Shown here: positions 46,741-59,600 of the stretch, one piece after another
Layout: every line of letters begins with the position of its first letter
Position numbering within the stretch: the stretch's first letter is position 1
DNA from: Dipteris shenzhenensis
Lineage: Eukaryota > Polypodiophyta > Polypodiopsida > Gleicheniales
Reading direction: 5' to 3' (one strand)
Assembly (NCBI GenBank): GCA_047967505.1
Contig: CM106538.1
DNA: 64,000 nucleotides
The notes under the pieces: generated by a model
Databases searched by the model: none
What the model saw: only the letters and a program-made list of their open reading frames with translations
What the model was told of the DNA's origin: nothing
Program-made: the position numbers and the translations under genes

Positions 46741-48612
46741 TACCTTATAAACCCACTTACAGCCAATTGCATTCTTGTCTTTAGGCAAAGGCACCAATTC
46801 CCATGTAGCATTTGCTTCCAAGGCATCCATTTCTTCATCCATGTCTTTCTCCCATTTTTCTTTTCCCATGGCTTGCTCAAAAGAAGTGGGTTCTGGTTCC
46901 TGTATCACTTTGACCATATAGGCATAGTGAATGGCTGTAAATCCATCATATTTCAGCCTATCCACAGGATACCTAACCCTGGTAGACCTGCGCAAAATAG
47001 GCTCACTTCGAGGTGCTCTCAAAACATCCCTGGTCTTCCTTACTCCAGGTGTAACAACAGAAGGAATACCCAATTCATCATCAATGCTCTGTTCTGAGCC
47101 ACTGGATTCACCATCCACATAAGAGTGACTTGCATTCACATCAAACATGGGCTGATCTACCTTCTCTTTTTCTTTTCGTGATACCTGCGTACCACTATCT
47201 GCATTGCTTTGAGGAGATTCTCCTGATCTCAATCTACCTGTCCATGGCGAAGTATGTGAACCACTGCTAGAGGACACTGCAGGTCCACTGATATTTTGTG
47301 ATTGCTGCTGTGAATTCTGTGCAGCATTACCATTTTGTGCATCTACATCAATCATCACATTTGCTGGTTTATACCAGCTGCTCATCTCATCAAAAACAAT
47401 ATCTCTGCTCACTGTAAACTTACGAGTAGAAGGGTTATAGCATCTATACCCTTTCTGCTGCAGAGAATAACCAATAAAGACGCACTTCTTAGCTTTTGGA
47501 TCCAACTTGGACCTCAACTCATCTGGCACATGGACATAGGCAATGCAACAAAAAATTTTCAAATGAGAAATATCTGGTTTCCTACCAGTATACATCTCCT
47601 CTAGCATCATGCCATGTATTGCTGCAGTGGGAGTCCTGTTCATTATATAAACTACTGTAGCAACTGCTTCAGCCCAATAATAATCTGGTAGATCTTTTTC
47701 ATTTAGCATATCCCGAGATACCTCTCCAATATGCCTATTTTTCCTTTCTGCAATTCCATTTTGCTGTGGGGTATGACTGCATGAATATTGCTGCTTTATA
47801 CCATGCTCCTGCAAGAACCTTGCAAACTCATTTGAGAGGTACTCTCCCCCTCCATTTGACCTTAGGCATTTTATTTGCAGGCCTGTTTCTTTTTTAACCA
47901 TAGCTTTGAAAGCTTTGAAGTGCCCAAACACTTCACTTTTCTTTTTCATAAAATACATTTTTCATAAAATACACCCACATTTTTCTGCTGAAGTCATCAA
48001 TAAATGTGACAAAATAGTGATAGCCTCCAATAGATGCAGCTTTTGTAGTCCACACATCAGAGTGGATTAATTCCAATGGCTTTTTACTCTCTTGAACATG
48101 CCTAGGAAAAGGTTTCCTTGCCTGTTTCCCAAATTGACAGGCTTCACAGACCTTGTGCATTTCTGCAACCTTGACTTTAGGCAATCCTGCAACAATATTT
48201 TGGGCTTGCATTGATTTAAGTCGCTGTATATTAACATGACCAATGCGTTTGTGCCAGATATCAATATCTGCAACTACACCGGTCCCATGTGCAAACATTG
48301 CTGCACTCAATTCAGGCATGTCTGCATCCAACGTAAACATCCTGCCCTTCTTCTTTCCTTTTGCTATCAAGCGACCATTATTTTTCATATCCTCAACAAA
48401 GCATCCATGAGGATTAAATCTGACCTGCAAGCCCTGCTCAACCATCTGACCAACAGAAACCAGGTTCTTGGTGATGTTCGGGACATGAAATACATCAAAC
48501 AAGTATTTCTTTTTCCCATCCTGCATAGACAAAGGAATTTTGCCAATCTGCGCAATAGGATGTGCAATATCATCACCAGTCTCCACAAAACCTGGCTTTT
48601 CCATTTCAAGAC

Positions 48613-49003
48613 TGTCCATGCCTCCTCCACTGTGGTGACATGTTAAATTAACGCCATGATAGAATCACTTACACTACAAACAATAGAACACAGTGCATCC
48701 GCATTTCTTCTTGTCCATGCGAGAATCTCATATGTAATTGGTACTATCTATTGTCTTGCATTGGCTAGATTCGGTCTTGCAACCGGCTTCACGTCCACCC
48801 TAGTAGTAGTATCCCAAAGCTCGTATGCACTTAGGATGGTCTTCATCTTGAACTTCCAGAGTGGATAGCTAGTGCCGTCCAACTTTTCGGTTTTACCAAA
48901 TGGTGGGATTCACAATCTTGCGAGCTGGGCCATCTCTCACAATCTGCACACAAACAGAAACAAACTACCAAATCTTCTTGCTAAAGCCCAAGCTCTGATA
49001 CGA
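48613..49003 (-). pseudogene. gag start and leader of copia E
   Basis: Minus-strand frames read KLDGTSYPLWKFKMKTIL (about 48880-48825), then a degraded Gag region to about 48613, with stops. The family differs from A-D. It is cut off at the junction with copia D. Confidence 0.7.
48992..49003 (-). other. primer-binding site of copia E
   Basis: The minus strand reads TCGTATCAGAGC directly after the LTR: the initiator tRNA-Met complement with one substitution (G to C at position 2). Confidence 0.75.
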
Positions 49004-49736
49004 TGTAAGAAAACAATACAACGTATGTGCTCAACAGATAACAGGATCTCGTATGCAAGGAAAAAAAGCAGATAGTATGGAGAATCAAAATTTTGATTAG
49101 TGTAAAACTGATACAATAGATGGTGCTACCTCCCAGCCGTGCACTCCTGTATGAGAAGCTTCGATGGCATGCTAGAAACAGTAGAAGACGGAGGCTAGAT
49201 GCTAAGGAATCAGGGTTGCTATAGCCAGTGATGATGATGGGCTTCACGGGCGTACTCTTATATAGCCACCAATCGTAGTCGCTTAGACCCAATTGGATGA
49301 CCGACCTAGTCTGCCTAAAATGGCCGACTGGAGGTTGGTCTCGAAATAGGCCACCAACCACATGATAGAACCGTGGCATAAAATAGAGCAACTAACCTAC
49401 GATCACCGTTCGGCCTAGAGCCATCCGGGATCATTTGGGGCTCCAAACGGGCCCTGCAACTTGAGAGTGGGTTGCCCCAAGAATTGCTCCATCTACCCTC
49501 AGTGCGGTCAGTCATGGGATGCCTTCCTGCACTTGCATGTAGCCTAGTTGGCAGTGCGCCAACTCTATCTGAAGTCATCCAGCCATCAAGCCACACATGG
49601 CCCTCATCTGGTGTCCAAACCAGGACCTACCAGATAACCGAGCTACTCAAATGCCTTCTCCTCATATGGGGGGCTTACAAGTAGAGTTAGCTCGTTCCCG
49701 TGTACTTACACGAGAGTGGAGCATTGATATCTAACA
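49004..49736 (-). repeat. 5' LTR of copia E, 733 bp
   Basis: On the minus strand it starts TGTTAGATATCAA and ends TTTTCTTACA, followed by the binding site. No second copy of this LTR lies in the window, so the element is known only from its 5' end. Confidence 0.75.
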
Positions 49737-50905
49737 ACATACTTCAGCTATGAGATGAAGATCTGTTTTGGCTCTTGCCAAACTTCAATCCCCAAATAGA
49801 AATTCATCAGTTCGAGGTCTGTCATTTCAAACTCTCTTCCTAGCAACTGCTTTGTCTGCGAGATCCTCTCTTCATGGTTCCCTATTATGACAAGGTCATC
49901 CACATAAAGAACCATGATCATACACCTGCCTCCTTCTCTATAGATATACAAATTTGCATTAGATGGGCTCCTCTTGAACCCATTTTGTAGAGAGTAGGCA
50001 TCAATCCACTAGTACCATGCTCGTGGGGCCTATTTCAGCCCATAAACTGCCTTCTTCAGTTTATAGACTTTACCTTCTAAACTGAGGATCAAAAAACCTG
50101 GTGGTTGTTCCACGTATTCCTCCTCCTTGAGATCTCCATTCAGAAAGGTGGATTTTACATCCATTTGAAACACGGGCCAACTTTCCTATGCTGCTAAAGC
50201 CAAAACACTGTGAATTGTGGTTAGTCGAGCTGTGGGAGCAAAAGTATTCTGATAATCAAAACCATGTACTTGTGCAAATCCTTTTACCACGAGCCGAGCC
50301 TCTTATCCACGGACTTGTACTTAGTCTTGTACACCCACTTGGTGCCGATGACCTTGCGTTTCGGTGGTCGATCCACAAGGTCCCAAGTGTTGTTCTTCAT
50401 TATGGAGCCATACCTCGACTGCATAGCCTCCATCCACCTATCATCACCCTATGCTTCTTCAAGACACTTGGGTTCTTCAGCACGGATCACCTCTGTCATC
50501 AAAGCGTAGTTGACCAAGTGTTCCTACGCCCTTCTTTGCTCCTCTAATCTCTTGGACCGGTGGTGTTTGGATGATTCCTCCTCAATGGCTGGAGGTTCTC
50601 TACCATCCAAAAGCTGCTTTACCCACTTCAGGAATGGCTGTTGCCATTGTGGTTCTGCAGGCTCTTCTTCCTCTACTTTATCTTCAATCCTCCCAAGCAC
50701 CATTGGGGGAGTTCGGTCTGCTGTTGGTGGTTGTACTGGATGGATATCCCGGTCCTAGTTGTCTGGGAAGGAAGCATCCTCCTCCAATTGATGCGGCTAT
50801 TTTGAGAAGACTACATCGTGACTTACTATTACCTTTTTGGTAACAGGATTATAGAGACGGTAACCCTTCGCCTCTACACTACAGCCCAAGAAAGTACACT
50901 TCCGG
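49737..50905 (-). pseudogene. copia F, 3' half of pol (left part)
   Basis: Minus-strand reading from the T insertion site gives CTFLG, AKGYRLYNP (the end of integrase), a Pro/Ser-rich linker, and RT from about 50420 to YVDDLVIIG (about 49900) and FYLGIEV (about 49780). Many stops and shifts are present. The copy is cut at 49737 by the copia E LTR. It continues across element T at 62442-64000: the codons on the two sides of the TCCGG duplication fit together in one frame. Confidence 0.82.
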
Positions 50906-51088
50906 TGTGGGGGTTAAAGGTCACTATGCCTTAACCCCAGTTATGTACAATACTCAAACACATATATAAATGAATGAAAAAAGAAGATTAGGGTGGTTCT
51001 GCACCCACCAAAAACTTGTGTGGCTCTCTGTCTCTCTCTCTCCCTCTCTCTCCTTCTTCCATTCTTGCTTCTGTTGAGAGCACTCTCA
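50906..51088 (+). repeat. 5' LTR of element T
   Basis: It begins TGTGGGGGTTAAAGG and ends GAGAGCACTCTCA. It contains ATATATAAATG near 50970 (possible TATA region) and a CT-rich tract. Confidence 0.95.
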
Positions 51089-51090
51089 AC

Positions 51091-51104
51091 TGGTATCAGA
51101 GGCC
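51091..51104 (+). other. primer-binding site of element T
   Basis: TGGTATCAGAGGCC, two bases after the LTR end, is complementary to the initiator tRNA-Met 3' end. Confidence 0.88.
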
Positions 51105-52660
51105 GGGTGATCTAGCTGAGCGTGTGTGAATGCTGGAAGCTCAGCAGCTCTGTGGGAGGAAGGAGAAGCTCTGTGGGAAGCTTTGTGGGTGACTTTACTT
51201 ACATCCGAGTGTGCAGAGACCTTGGAGGAACCTTTGGAAAAGTCACTTTGGCTTTGCGAAGTGGTTTTGAGAGCTTGTTAAGAGCTTTCAAAGAAAAAAG
51301 TCGTTTTTTGAGCTTTTCCCTGTTCCGTTCGATGACAAAGACTCCGTATTGACTTGTAGAGGCAACTATTGCTTGCTTTTGGTGTCCACATTACTTCAGG
51401 AGCTTGGAAACACCTTCATTCTTGAATCTGGGATCATTTCAGTGGATTTCTGACTCATTGTATCAGTTCCTGCGTTTTTTGCCCGGGTGTTGGAACTCAA
51501 GTTTGGAGCAACCATTTGCAGATCTGTCAGTTCCGGTGGACTCAGGAGGTCCTAAAACTTCTATGTTGCTCATCATTCGCACTCCGGTGGAGTTTACAGA
51601 TAGCTATGTTTCCAAAAACGTTTTTCAGTCCCTGTGTTGGACCCAGTGATTGAGACCACGGTTTCCAAAACCGTCTGTCCCATTGCGTTCCGGACGCCCA
51701 AAAACCCCTACCTATCAGTTCTTGCGTGATTCGGTGGAAGATTTTCAGAGTTATAAATCTCTGTGTATTCGATTTCGTCTCTCTGTTATGCATTTTTCAT
51801 TCTAAGGTTTTGAAACCTTAGATTTATGCCACATGGCAGTGGATAAGTGTTGACTCCCATTTCTCACTCATCGGTTGGGATTTTGGAGTTCTGGCAGAAG
51901 AGAGATTTTCTTGCTGAGTCCAATTATGCGATGGCGCCCATGTTTTTGAAGCATCTCAGGTCCTATTTTCAGTAGCGCTCATTACCGTGGGACTATGATT
52001 TCTTGAGCATACCTTATGCAGATCACTCTGGTTGCAGTTTGAGCAGTGTGTGCGCTCATTCGTGGTATGCATTGGGTTGCAGTGGATGATTTATAGGCCA
52101 TTTGGATGCATTGCGGTCCTTGTTGGATGCGCTGATAGGCCCAAATTGCCTTGTGGGATGCTATTTTTATGGATGCTTTGCACATGGATGCTATTTTATG
52201 CTGAGGGACAGCTTTGACACATTGCAGGTGACGCACTGATAGTGCTATGCTCTCTTGGATGAGACATTATTGATGCATATGCCAGTGGACAGTGTTTATG
52301 CTTGAGTCATTTGGCACTTATTGGCATTTTCTTTTGGGCCAGATTTGCTCATATGGATGCATAGTATATGCACATGAGTCAGATGCTTTGAGCTTTTGGT
52401 AATATTTCACTCTATTGTGGCATACACATTTGGGTGCACCTAGTATTTGGTGTGATTCTCTCTTGCAGGTACTAGCATTTGGGATTTTGCTTTATTTGCA
52501 TCATGGCATCCTCTTCCACGTCTGAAAAGGAGTTTTTCAGCATTAGAAAGTTTGATGGGACAAACTTTTCTATTGTGGCATACACATTTGGGTGCACCTA
52601 GTATTTGGTGTGATTCTCTCTTGCAGGTACTAGCATTTGGGATTTTGCTTTATTTGCATC
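51105..52660 (+). other. leader of element T with a 158-bp tandem duplication
   Basis: About 1.5 kb without long frames precedes gag. TCTATTGTGGCATACAC starts at 52411 and again at 52569, and the two units are the same up to AAACTTTTCT. The duplication includes the gag start codon, so an extra ATG at 52503 opens a short frame that runs into the second unit and out of gag frame. Confidence 0.88.
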
Positions 52661-54613
52661 ATGGCATCCTCTTCCACGTCTGAAAAGGAGTTTTTCAGCA
52701 TTAGAAAGTTTGATGGGACAAACTTTTCTTTGTGGAAAGAACAAATAAGGGATGTGCTTATTCAAAAGAAGCAGATTAAACCCTTGGCAGGGATTGAAGC
52801 TAAGCCTGCAAATATGTCTGAGGATGATTGGAATGAGTTGGATGCATTAGCACAGTCTACTATTAGACTTCATCTTGCAGAGTCAGTTTATTTCACAGTA
52901 GTAAATGAGCAGACTACTGAAGATTTGTGGAAGAAACTGTGTGCCACTTATGAGAAGGAAACTGCCTCTAATAAAGTTTACCTCATGAAGAGGTTGTTTG
53001 AGCTGCAGATGAAGGAAGGGGTCTCCATTGCTTCTCACTTGAATGAATTCAATATTATTTTCAGCCAGCTTCAGGCTCAAAAAATGAATTTTGATGCGGA
53101 GACTAAGGCAATATTTCTCTTATGTTCATTGCCATCCTCATGGGATACCTTCCGTACAGCTATCAGTAACTCTGCACCTGGTGGAGTACTGAAATTTGAT
53201 GATGTTGTGGGTAGCTTGTTGGCCGAGGAGATTAGACGGAAGTCTATGGATGGCAACAAGCAGGATGCAGCCTTAAATGTGCAAAGGGGCAGATCACAGT
53301 TCAGGGGGAAGTCCCAAGAAAGAGGAAAGTCTCGTAGCAAATCCAGGGCACGGAACATTGAGTGTTACCATTGTGGCAAGAAGGGCCATATGAAAAAGGA
53401 TTGCTACAAGCTGAAAAGAGAGCAAAAGAATAAGAAAAAGAATGCAAATTGGGGTGCAAATCAAAAGGAAGAGAGTCCAAGGGAGGACAAAGGAAAAGTG
53501 AAGATCGAGGAGATCAATGCAGTCACACATGATAGTGACAATGATGTTCTCTTCATGTCTAGTTTATCTACAGAGTTGCTTACCACTTCAGATGATGCAT
53601 ATTCCCAGGATTGGATTTTGGATTCTGGTGCTTCATTCCATGTTACTCCCCATAGGGAATGGTTCTCCACTTATGATAGTGGAAAGAAAGGTTGTGTGCA
53701 TCTTGGAAATGACTATGCATGTGACATAGTGGGAGCAGGTGACATAAAGTTTTCTTTTGCAAATGGGTCTGCATTTGTTTTGAAACATGTGAGACATGTG
53801 CCTAAGCTGACCAAGAGTCTTATTTCAGTGGGTCAGCTAGATGATGCTGGTTTTCACACCACTTTTGGCTTTCAGAGTTGGAAAATTCAGAAGGGCTCTA
53901 TGCTTTTGGCCAGGGGTGCCAAGTGTGGGACTTTGTATCCCTTACATGTATCAGGGGTATTTGATCATGTTGTTGCAATAACTGAGCAGCCAAGCACTTC
54001 TCTATGGCATTGCAGGTTGGGGCACATGAGCCAGAATGGAATGAAACTCTTATGCCGTTTGGGTTATGTACTGCATTTGAGTTTCTCTGATTTTGAATTT
54101 TGTGAGCACTGTCTCTATGGGAAGCAGACTAAATCAGCCCATAAAAGAAGGGGAAAGAAAGAGTTTGAAATGCTTGATTTGGTGCATTTAGACATATGTG
54201 GTCCCATGCCTACACGGTCATTAGGCGGGGCTGAATACTATGTGACATTCATTGATGATGCAACTAGGAAAGTGTGGGCTTATGCTATAGCTCGGAAGAG
54301 TGATGTGTTCCAGGTATTTCAGAAATGGCTGGCCTTGGTTGAGAATCAGTCAGGTAGAACGCTTAAATGCCTACGGACTGACAATGGTGGAGAGTATCTC
54401 TCTCATGACTTTCAGCATTTCTGTGATACACGTGGGATTAAGAGGGAGCTCACATCCCCTTGTACTCCAGAGCAAAATCCAGTTGCAGAAAAGATGAACC
54501 ATACCATTCAAGAAAGGTTGCAATGCATGCTTTCCAATGCAAGTCTTTCTGGTGGTTTTTGGGCTGAGGCAATGAAGACTGCAGTGCATGTGATCAGTGC
54601 ATGTGATCAATAG
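52661..54613 (+). pseudogene. element T gag-protease-integrase frame, ended by a frameshift
   Basis: The ATG at 52661 (MASSSTSEKEFF) starts a 650-codon frame. It contains the UBN2-type Gag (about residues 1-225, block DGTNFSLWKEQI), knuckle CYHCGKKGHMKKDC (about 235), protease ILDSGASFHVT (about 321), integrase zinc WHCRLGH...CEHC (about 450-490) and a DDE core with HLDICGP, TDNGGEY and VAEKMN (about 510-612). The frame ends at TAG because a 13-bp unit, CAGTGCATGTGAT, is present twice in tandem (54582-54594 and 54595-54607). The rest of pol follows in another frame. This ATG is chosen because the upstream duplicate ATG (52503) leads to early termination. Confidence 0.92.
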
Positions 54614-56304
54614 ATCACCTAGTAAGAGTTTGGATGGTGGTATTCCTGAAGAGGCATGGAGTGGCAAGAAGCCCTCTTACTCTCATTTGCGTATATTTGG
54701 GTGTGAGGCATATGCACATGTGCCAAAAGAGCTTCGAAAGAAGCTAGATCCTAAGTCTAGGAAATGCATCTTTCTGGGTTATGGTGAAAGTGGAGAGATG
54801 GGCTATCGTCTCTGGGATCCAGAAGTAAAGAAGATCATACGCAGCCATGATGTGGTCTTCAATGAGAAGAAGATGCATAAGGCACCCATGAGGGATGTGG
54901 AAATGAGGAGAATCACTTTCCAGGATGTGAATCCACCTGCATATGTTGATAGACAGCAAGCTGTCCATGCACCAAATGTGCAAGAAATGGTACAACCAAG
55001 TACTCCCACAGGTATACAATCAAGGGTAGATGATGGATCATCTATTGGTGGAAATGATGAGCCAAATGTGGCTGATATCCAAGTGGGACAGCAAGTTGAA
55101 ATTCCCTTGAGAAGATCATCTAGAGTGTCTAGACCTCCTGATAGGTTTGTTCCAGGGGTAGACTATGTGATGCTTACTGATTGCGGGGAGCCTTCTTGTT
55201 ACAAAGAGGCTATGATGCGTGAGGATCAACGCAAGTGGGAGTATGCTATGCAATCAGAGATGATTTCACTTATGAAGAATAAGACTTGGGACTTGGTTTC
55301 TTTGCCACATGGAAAGAAAGCATTGCCATGTAAATGGGTCTACAAAATGAAGGTCACAGGTGATGATGTGCCTAGGTACAAGGCCCGATTGGTTGCTAAA
55401 GGGTTCAAGCAAGAGAAGGGTGTGGACTTTGATGAGATATTCTCTCCGGTTGTGAAGATGACCACACTTAGATGCATGCTTGGACTAGTGGCAGTAGAGG
55501 ATATGGAGCTTATGCAAATGGATGTCAAGACAGCTTTCTTGCATGGGGATTTGCATGAGGAAATTTACATGGTGCAACCGGAAGGTTTTGAAGAAAAGGG
55601 CAAAGAGCATTTAGTTTGCAAGCTAAAGAAGAGTCTCTATGGTCTTAAGCAAGCACCTAGAGAATGGTATCAGAAGTTTGATGCTTTCATTCGGTCCCAG
55701 GGTTTTAGAAGGAGTGAAATTGATCACTGCCTCTACACTAAAAGGGCTAAGGATAATAGCCTGATAATCTTGGCACTATATGTGGATGATATGCTATTGG
55801 CTAGCAAGAATACTTATGAGCTAGATGCATTAAAGGCCAAGTTGCATGAGGCCTTTGATATGAAGGACTTGGGACTTGCAGGTCATATTCTTGGTATGCG
55901 CATCACGCGTGATCGGAGTAGGAAACTCCTTTGGCTTTCACAAAAAGAGTATGTTACAAAAGTATTACAGCGTTTCAATATGGAGGGGGGGAAGGCAGTG
56001 AGTACTCCATTGCCTCCATATGTGAAACTGAGTCATACAGATAGTCCCAAATCAGATGAGGAAAGGGCCATGATGGCCAAGGTTCCTTATGCATCAGCAG
56101 TTGGGAGTCTTATGTATGCTATGATAGCTACTAGACCAGACATTGCATTTGCAGTGGGAGTTGTTAGCCGGTATATGGCTAATCCAGGAAAGAGGCATTG
56201 GGAGGCAGTTAAGTGCATCATGAGGTACATGAAGGGTACCAAGGAGATGTGCATTTGCTTTGGTAAAGGAGACATGCGTGTACTTGGGTACACAGATTCA
56301 GACT
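54597..56304 (+). pseudogene. element T pol continuation: integrase C-terminus, RT, start of RNase H
   Basis: The open frame begins in the duplicated 13-mer and continues with PSYSHLRIFGCEAYAHVP, the integrase C-terminal block with GYRLWDP, and a linker. The RT follows: LPCKWVYKMK, FSPVVKMTTLR, MDVKTAFLHGDL, LYGLKQAPREWY and the catalytic YVDDMLLA. It ends in RNase H at GYTDSD, where element N is inserted. There is no internal stop in this piece, so the only break besides the N insertion is the upstream 13-bp duplication. Confidence 0.92.
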
Positions 56305-56604
56305 TGTAAAGAAGAAGGGAGAGAGATAGGAGACTCAAGTTCAGCTTTCTTCACAACACACAAAAGAGAGAGAGGACACAAGGTTGGAGGGTGAAGCCTT
56401 TCTTCACTTTTGCACACAACAACAATACAATAGAAGAGGGAAATACCCTATATGTCAAAACCTAGAATACGTGGTTCATATGTGAACCCAAACCAAAAAC
56501 ATACGTGGTAGTCTAACTACACCACAAGTACAACTAACATAGGCGGTGACATAAATGATAGTCATCCAGGAGATATGTCGGGGATAGAGCTTGATATCTC
56601 AACA
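56305..56604 (-). repeat. 3' LTR of element N
   Basis: In plus orientation it runs TGTAAAGAAGAAGGG to GATATCTCAACA, 300 bp. It contains the last 14 codons and the stop of the pol frame. Confidence 0.96.
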
Positions 56605-59600
56605 CTCCCCCTCAAGCTCAAATCCATCTCACGTACACCAAGCAAGCTCCTAAATCTGCGAAGCTTCTCGGTACCCAATGCCTTCGTAAAGATATCAGCC
56701 ACCTGCTCCTCAGTGCTGACATAGACAAGATCAATCTCACCAGCTAGAACCTTCTCTCTCACAAAGTGATAATGCACCTCAATGTGCTTCGTTCTAGCAT
56801 GATAAACTGGGTTATTAGCAAGCATGATGCTGCTAATGTTGTCACAATGAATGACAACTGCTGCATGAACTGACTGTCCCATATCTGCAAGTAGCTTCCG
56901 TAACCAAGCTACCTCACATGCAGCCATTGCTGCACCCCTGTACTCAGCCTCTGTGCTCGACAAGGCAACTGTTGGCTGCTTCTTGCTGCTCCAACTGATG
57001 GCACCACTCCCAAGGGAAAACATAAAACCACTAGTAGATCTCCTGTCTGAGACACTACCAGCCCAGTCAGCATCTGTGTATCCATGTACCTGTAATGCAC
57101 AGCCAGCTTCATAAAACAGTCCATAATGCAATGTGGACTTCACATACCGCAGTATGCGCCTAGCCGCATCCAAATGTGGCTTCCTCGGTGCCTGCATAAA
57201 CTGACTCACCAGCCCCACAGCATAGCTCAAATCTGGTCTGGTTATAGTCATGTAAATCAAGCTACCTACTATGCGCCTGTACATAGTAATATCTTCAAGA
57301 AGCTCACCTGTTTCTGCATTGAGCTTCACATTCTGCTCCAATGGAACAGAAATAGGCTTACAGCCTGTCATCCCATATTTGGACAGCATGTCCAAACCGT
57401 ATTGCCTTTGCAACAGCCATATCCCACTCGGGGATCTAATAACCTCAATGCCCAAGAAGTAACGCAGCTCTCCCAAATCCTTCATCTCAAATTTCTGCTT
57501 CAACAGCAGCTTCACTTCATTAATGTCTGCATCACTATCACCTGTAATAATCAAGTCATCAACATAGATGACTATAAGCACAATCCCTCTGTTTGTCCTT
57601 TTCACATAAAGTGAAAAATCTGAATTGGAAATCTGAAATCCAATAGTGAGAAGATATTGCCCTATCTTGTCTGACCATGCCCTCGGCGCCTGTTTTAAGC
57701 CATACAAGGCTTTGCGCAACCTGCATACAAAATCGGGGTGTGCATTATCCTCATAACCTTCTGGCTGCATCATATAAACCTCTTCCTGCAAGTCACCATG
57801 CAAGAAGGCATTTTTCACATCCATCTGATGCAAAGACCATCCCTTTGCAGCAGCCATAGCAATTACTGCTCTCACGGTTGCCATCCTTGCAACTGGGCTG
57901 AAAGTTTCCTCATAGTCAATTCCATATGTCTGTGCAAAACCTTTGGCAACCAATCTTGCCTTGTACCTGCTAACAGACCCATCAGCATTGTGCTTTACTT
58001 TGTAAACCCACTTGCAGCCAATAGCCTTCTTATCATGAGGCAAAGGCATCAAATCCCAAGTGTGGTTTGCATCCAAGGCAGCCATCTCTTCATCCATAGC
58101 TGCTTCCCAATTTTTATGCCCTGCTGCATCCTCAAAACATGTGGGCTCAGGCTCCTCTAGAACCTTGACCATATAAGCATAGTGATGTGCTGTATACCCA
58201 TCATATCTCAGCCTGTCAACTGGATACTTAATACGAGTGGACCTCCGTACAACTGGATCAGTTGCAGGAGTCTTTAAATCATGCCTGCTTTTCCTTGCAC
58301 CAGGTGTAACAACAGAAGGAATCCCAAGTTCCTCATCAAGGCTCATTTCAGAGCCGCTTGACTCTCCATCAACATGAGAGCTACCAGCAGACACATCAAA
58401 CACTGGAGCATGGTCCACTTTTTCTTTTCCCTTATGTGATACCTGCACAACACTATCAGGGCTGCCATGTGACGATTCACTAGATCTCAATCTCCCTGTC
58501 CATGCATTAGATCCACTAGTAGAGGGCTCTCTGGGTCCACTCAAGGCTTGAGATTGCTGCTCTGCATTTATTGCAGCATTCCCATTTCCTGCATCTGCAT
58601 CTCCTACCATAACAGTTGGTGCATACCAGCTGCTCATTTCATCAAAAACAACATCTCTGCTCACTTGCATTTTGCGGGTGGAAGGGTTATAACAGCGATA
58701 CCCTTTCTGGTGCTGAGCATATCCAATAAAGATGCATTTTTCTGCCTTTGGATCCAGCTTTGTTCTCTTCTCATCAGGAACATGAACATAAGCTATGCAA
58801 CCAAATACCTTCAAGTGAGAAATATCTGGTTTTTGGCCTGTATACATTTCTTCAGGCGTCATGCCATGGACAGCTGCAGTGGGGGTTCTGTTCATAATAT
58901 AAACAGCAGTTGCTACTGCTTCAGCCCAAAAATAATCAGGCATGTTTTTCTCATTTAGGATCGCCCGTCCTACTTCTGCAATATGCCTGTTCTTCCTTTC
59001 TGCAACCCCATTCTGCTGAGGGGTAGACCTGCATGAGTACTTCCTTTGAATTCCCTGTTCTTTCAGATATTCACAAAATTCTTCTGAAAAGTACTCTCCC
59101 CCTCCATCAGATCTTAGCACTTTAATATGCACACCTTTCTCTTTTTCAACCATGGCCTTAAAAGCCTTGAAGTGGCTGAACACTTCACTTTTGTGCTTCA
59201 TAAAATAAATCCACACCTTCCTAGTGTAGTCATCAATAAACGTCACATAATAATGGCATCCACCAATAGAAGCAGCTTTGGTTGTCCAAACATCTGAATG
59301 GATCACTTCCAAAGGTCTTTTGCTCACCTTAGCATTTTTGGGAAATGCATGTCTGGCCTGCTTACCCATTTGGCATGCTTCACATACCTTTTGCATTCCC
59401 TCAACTCTGAATTTAGGCAAACCTGCAACAATGTTTTTCGTTTGCATAGATTTCAGCCTTTGTATATTCACATGCCCAATGCGCTTGTGCCATATCTCAA
59501 TATCTGCAATGACACCTCTCCCATGCGCAAACATAGCAGCTTTCACCTCAGGCATATCAACATCCAAGGTGAACATTCTTCCATTTTTGTTGCCTTTCGC

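Larger units (their letters stand above)
45761..48612 (-). mobile_element. truncated and scrambled copia, copy D
   Basis: Same family as A. The left end is a full 3' LTR (45761-46112), followed by RNase H (46597-46113), a deletion junction with filler (46621-46740), then a 418-codon open frame (47958-46702) from integrase core to the start of RT, and integrase zinc/protease side (48619-47933). Gag and the 5' LTR are missing: the right end switches at about 48612 to a different copia family. The part of RT between the CKWVYK block and the start of RNase H is deleted. Confidence 0.87.
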
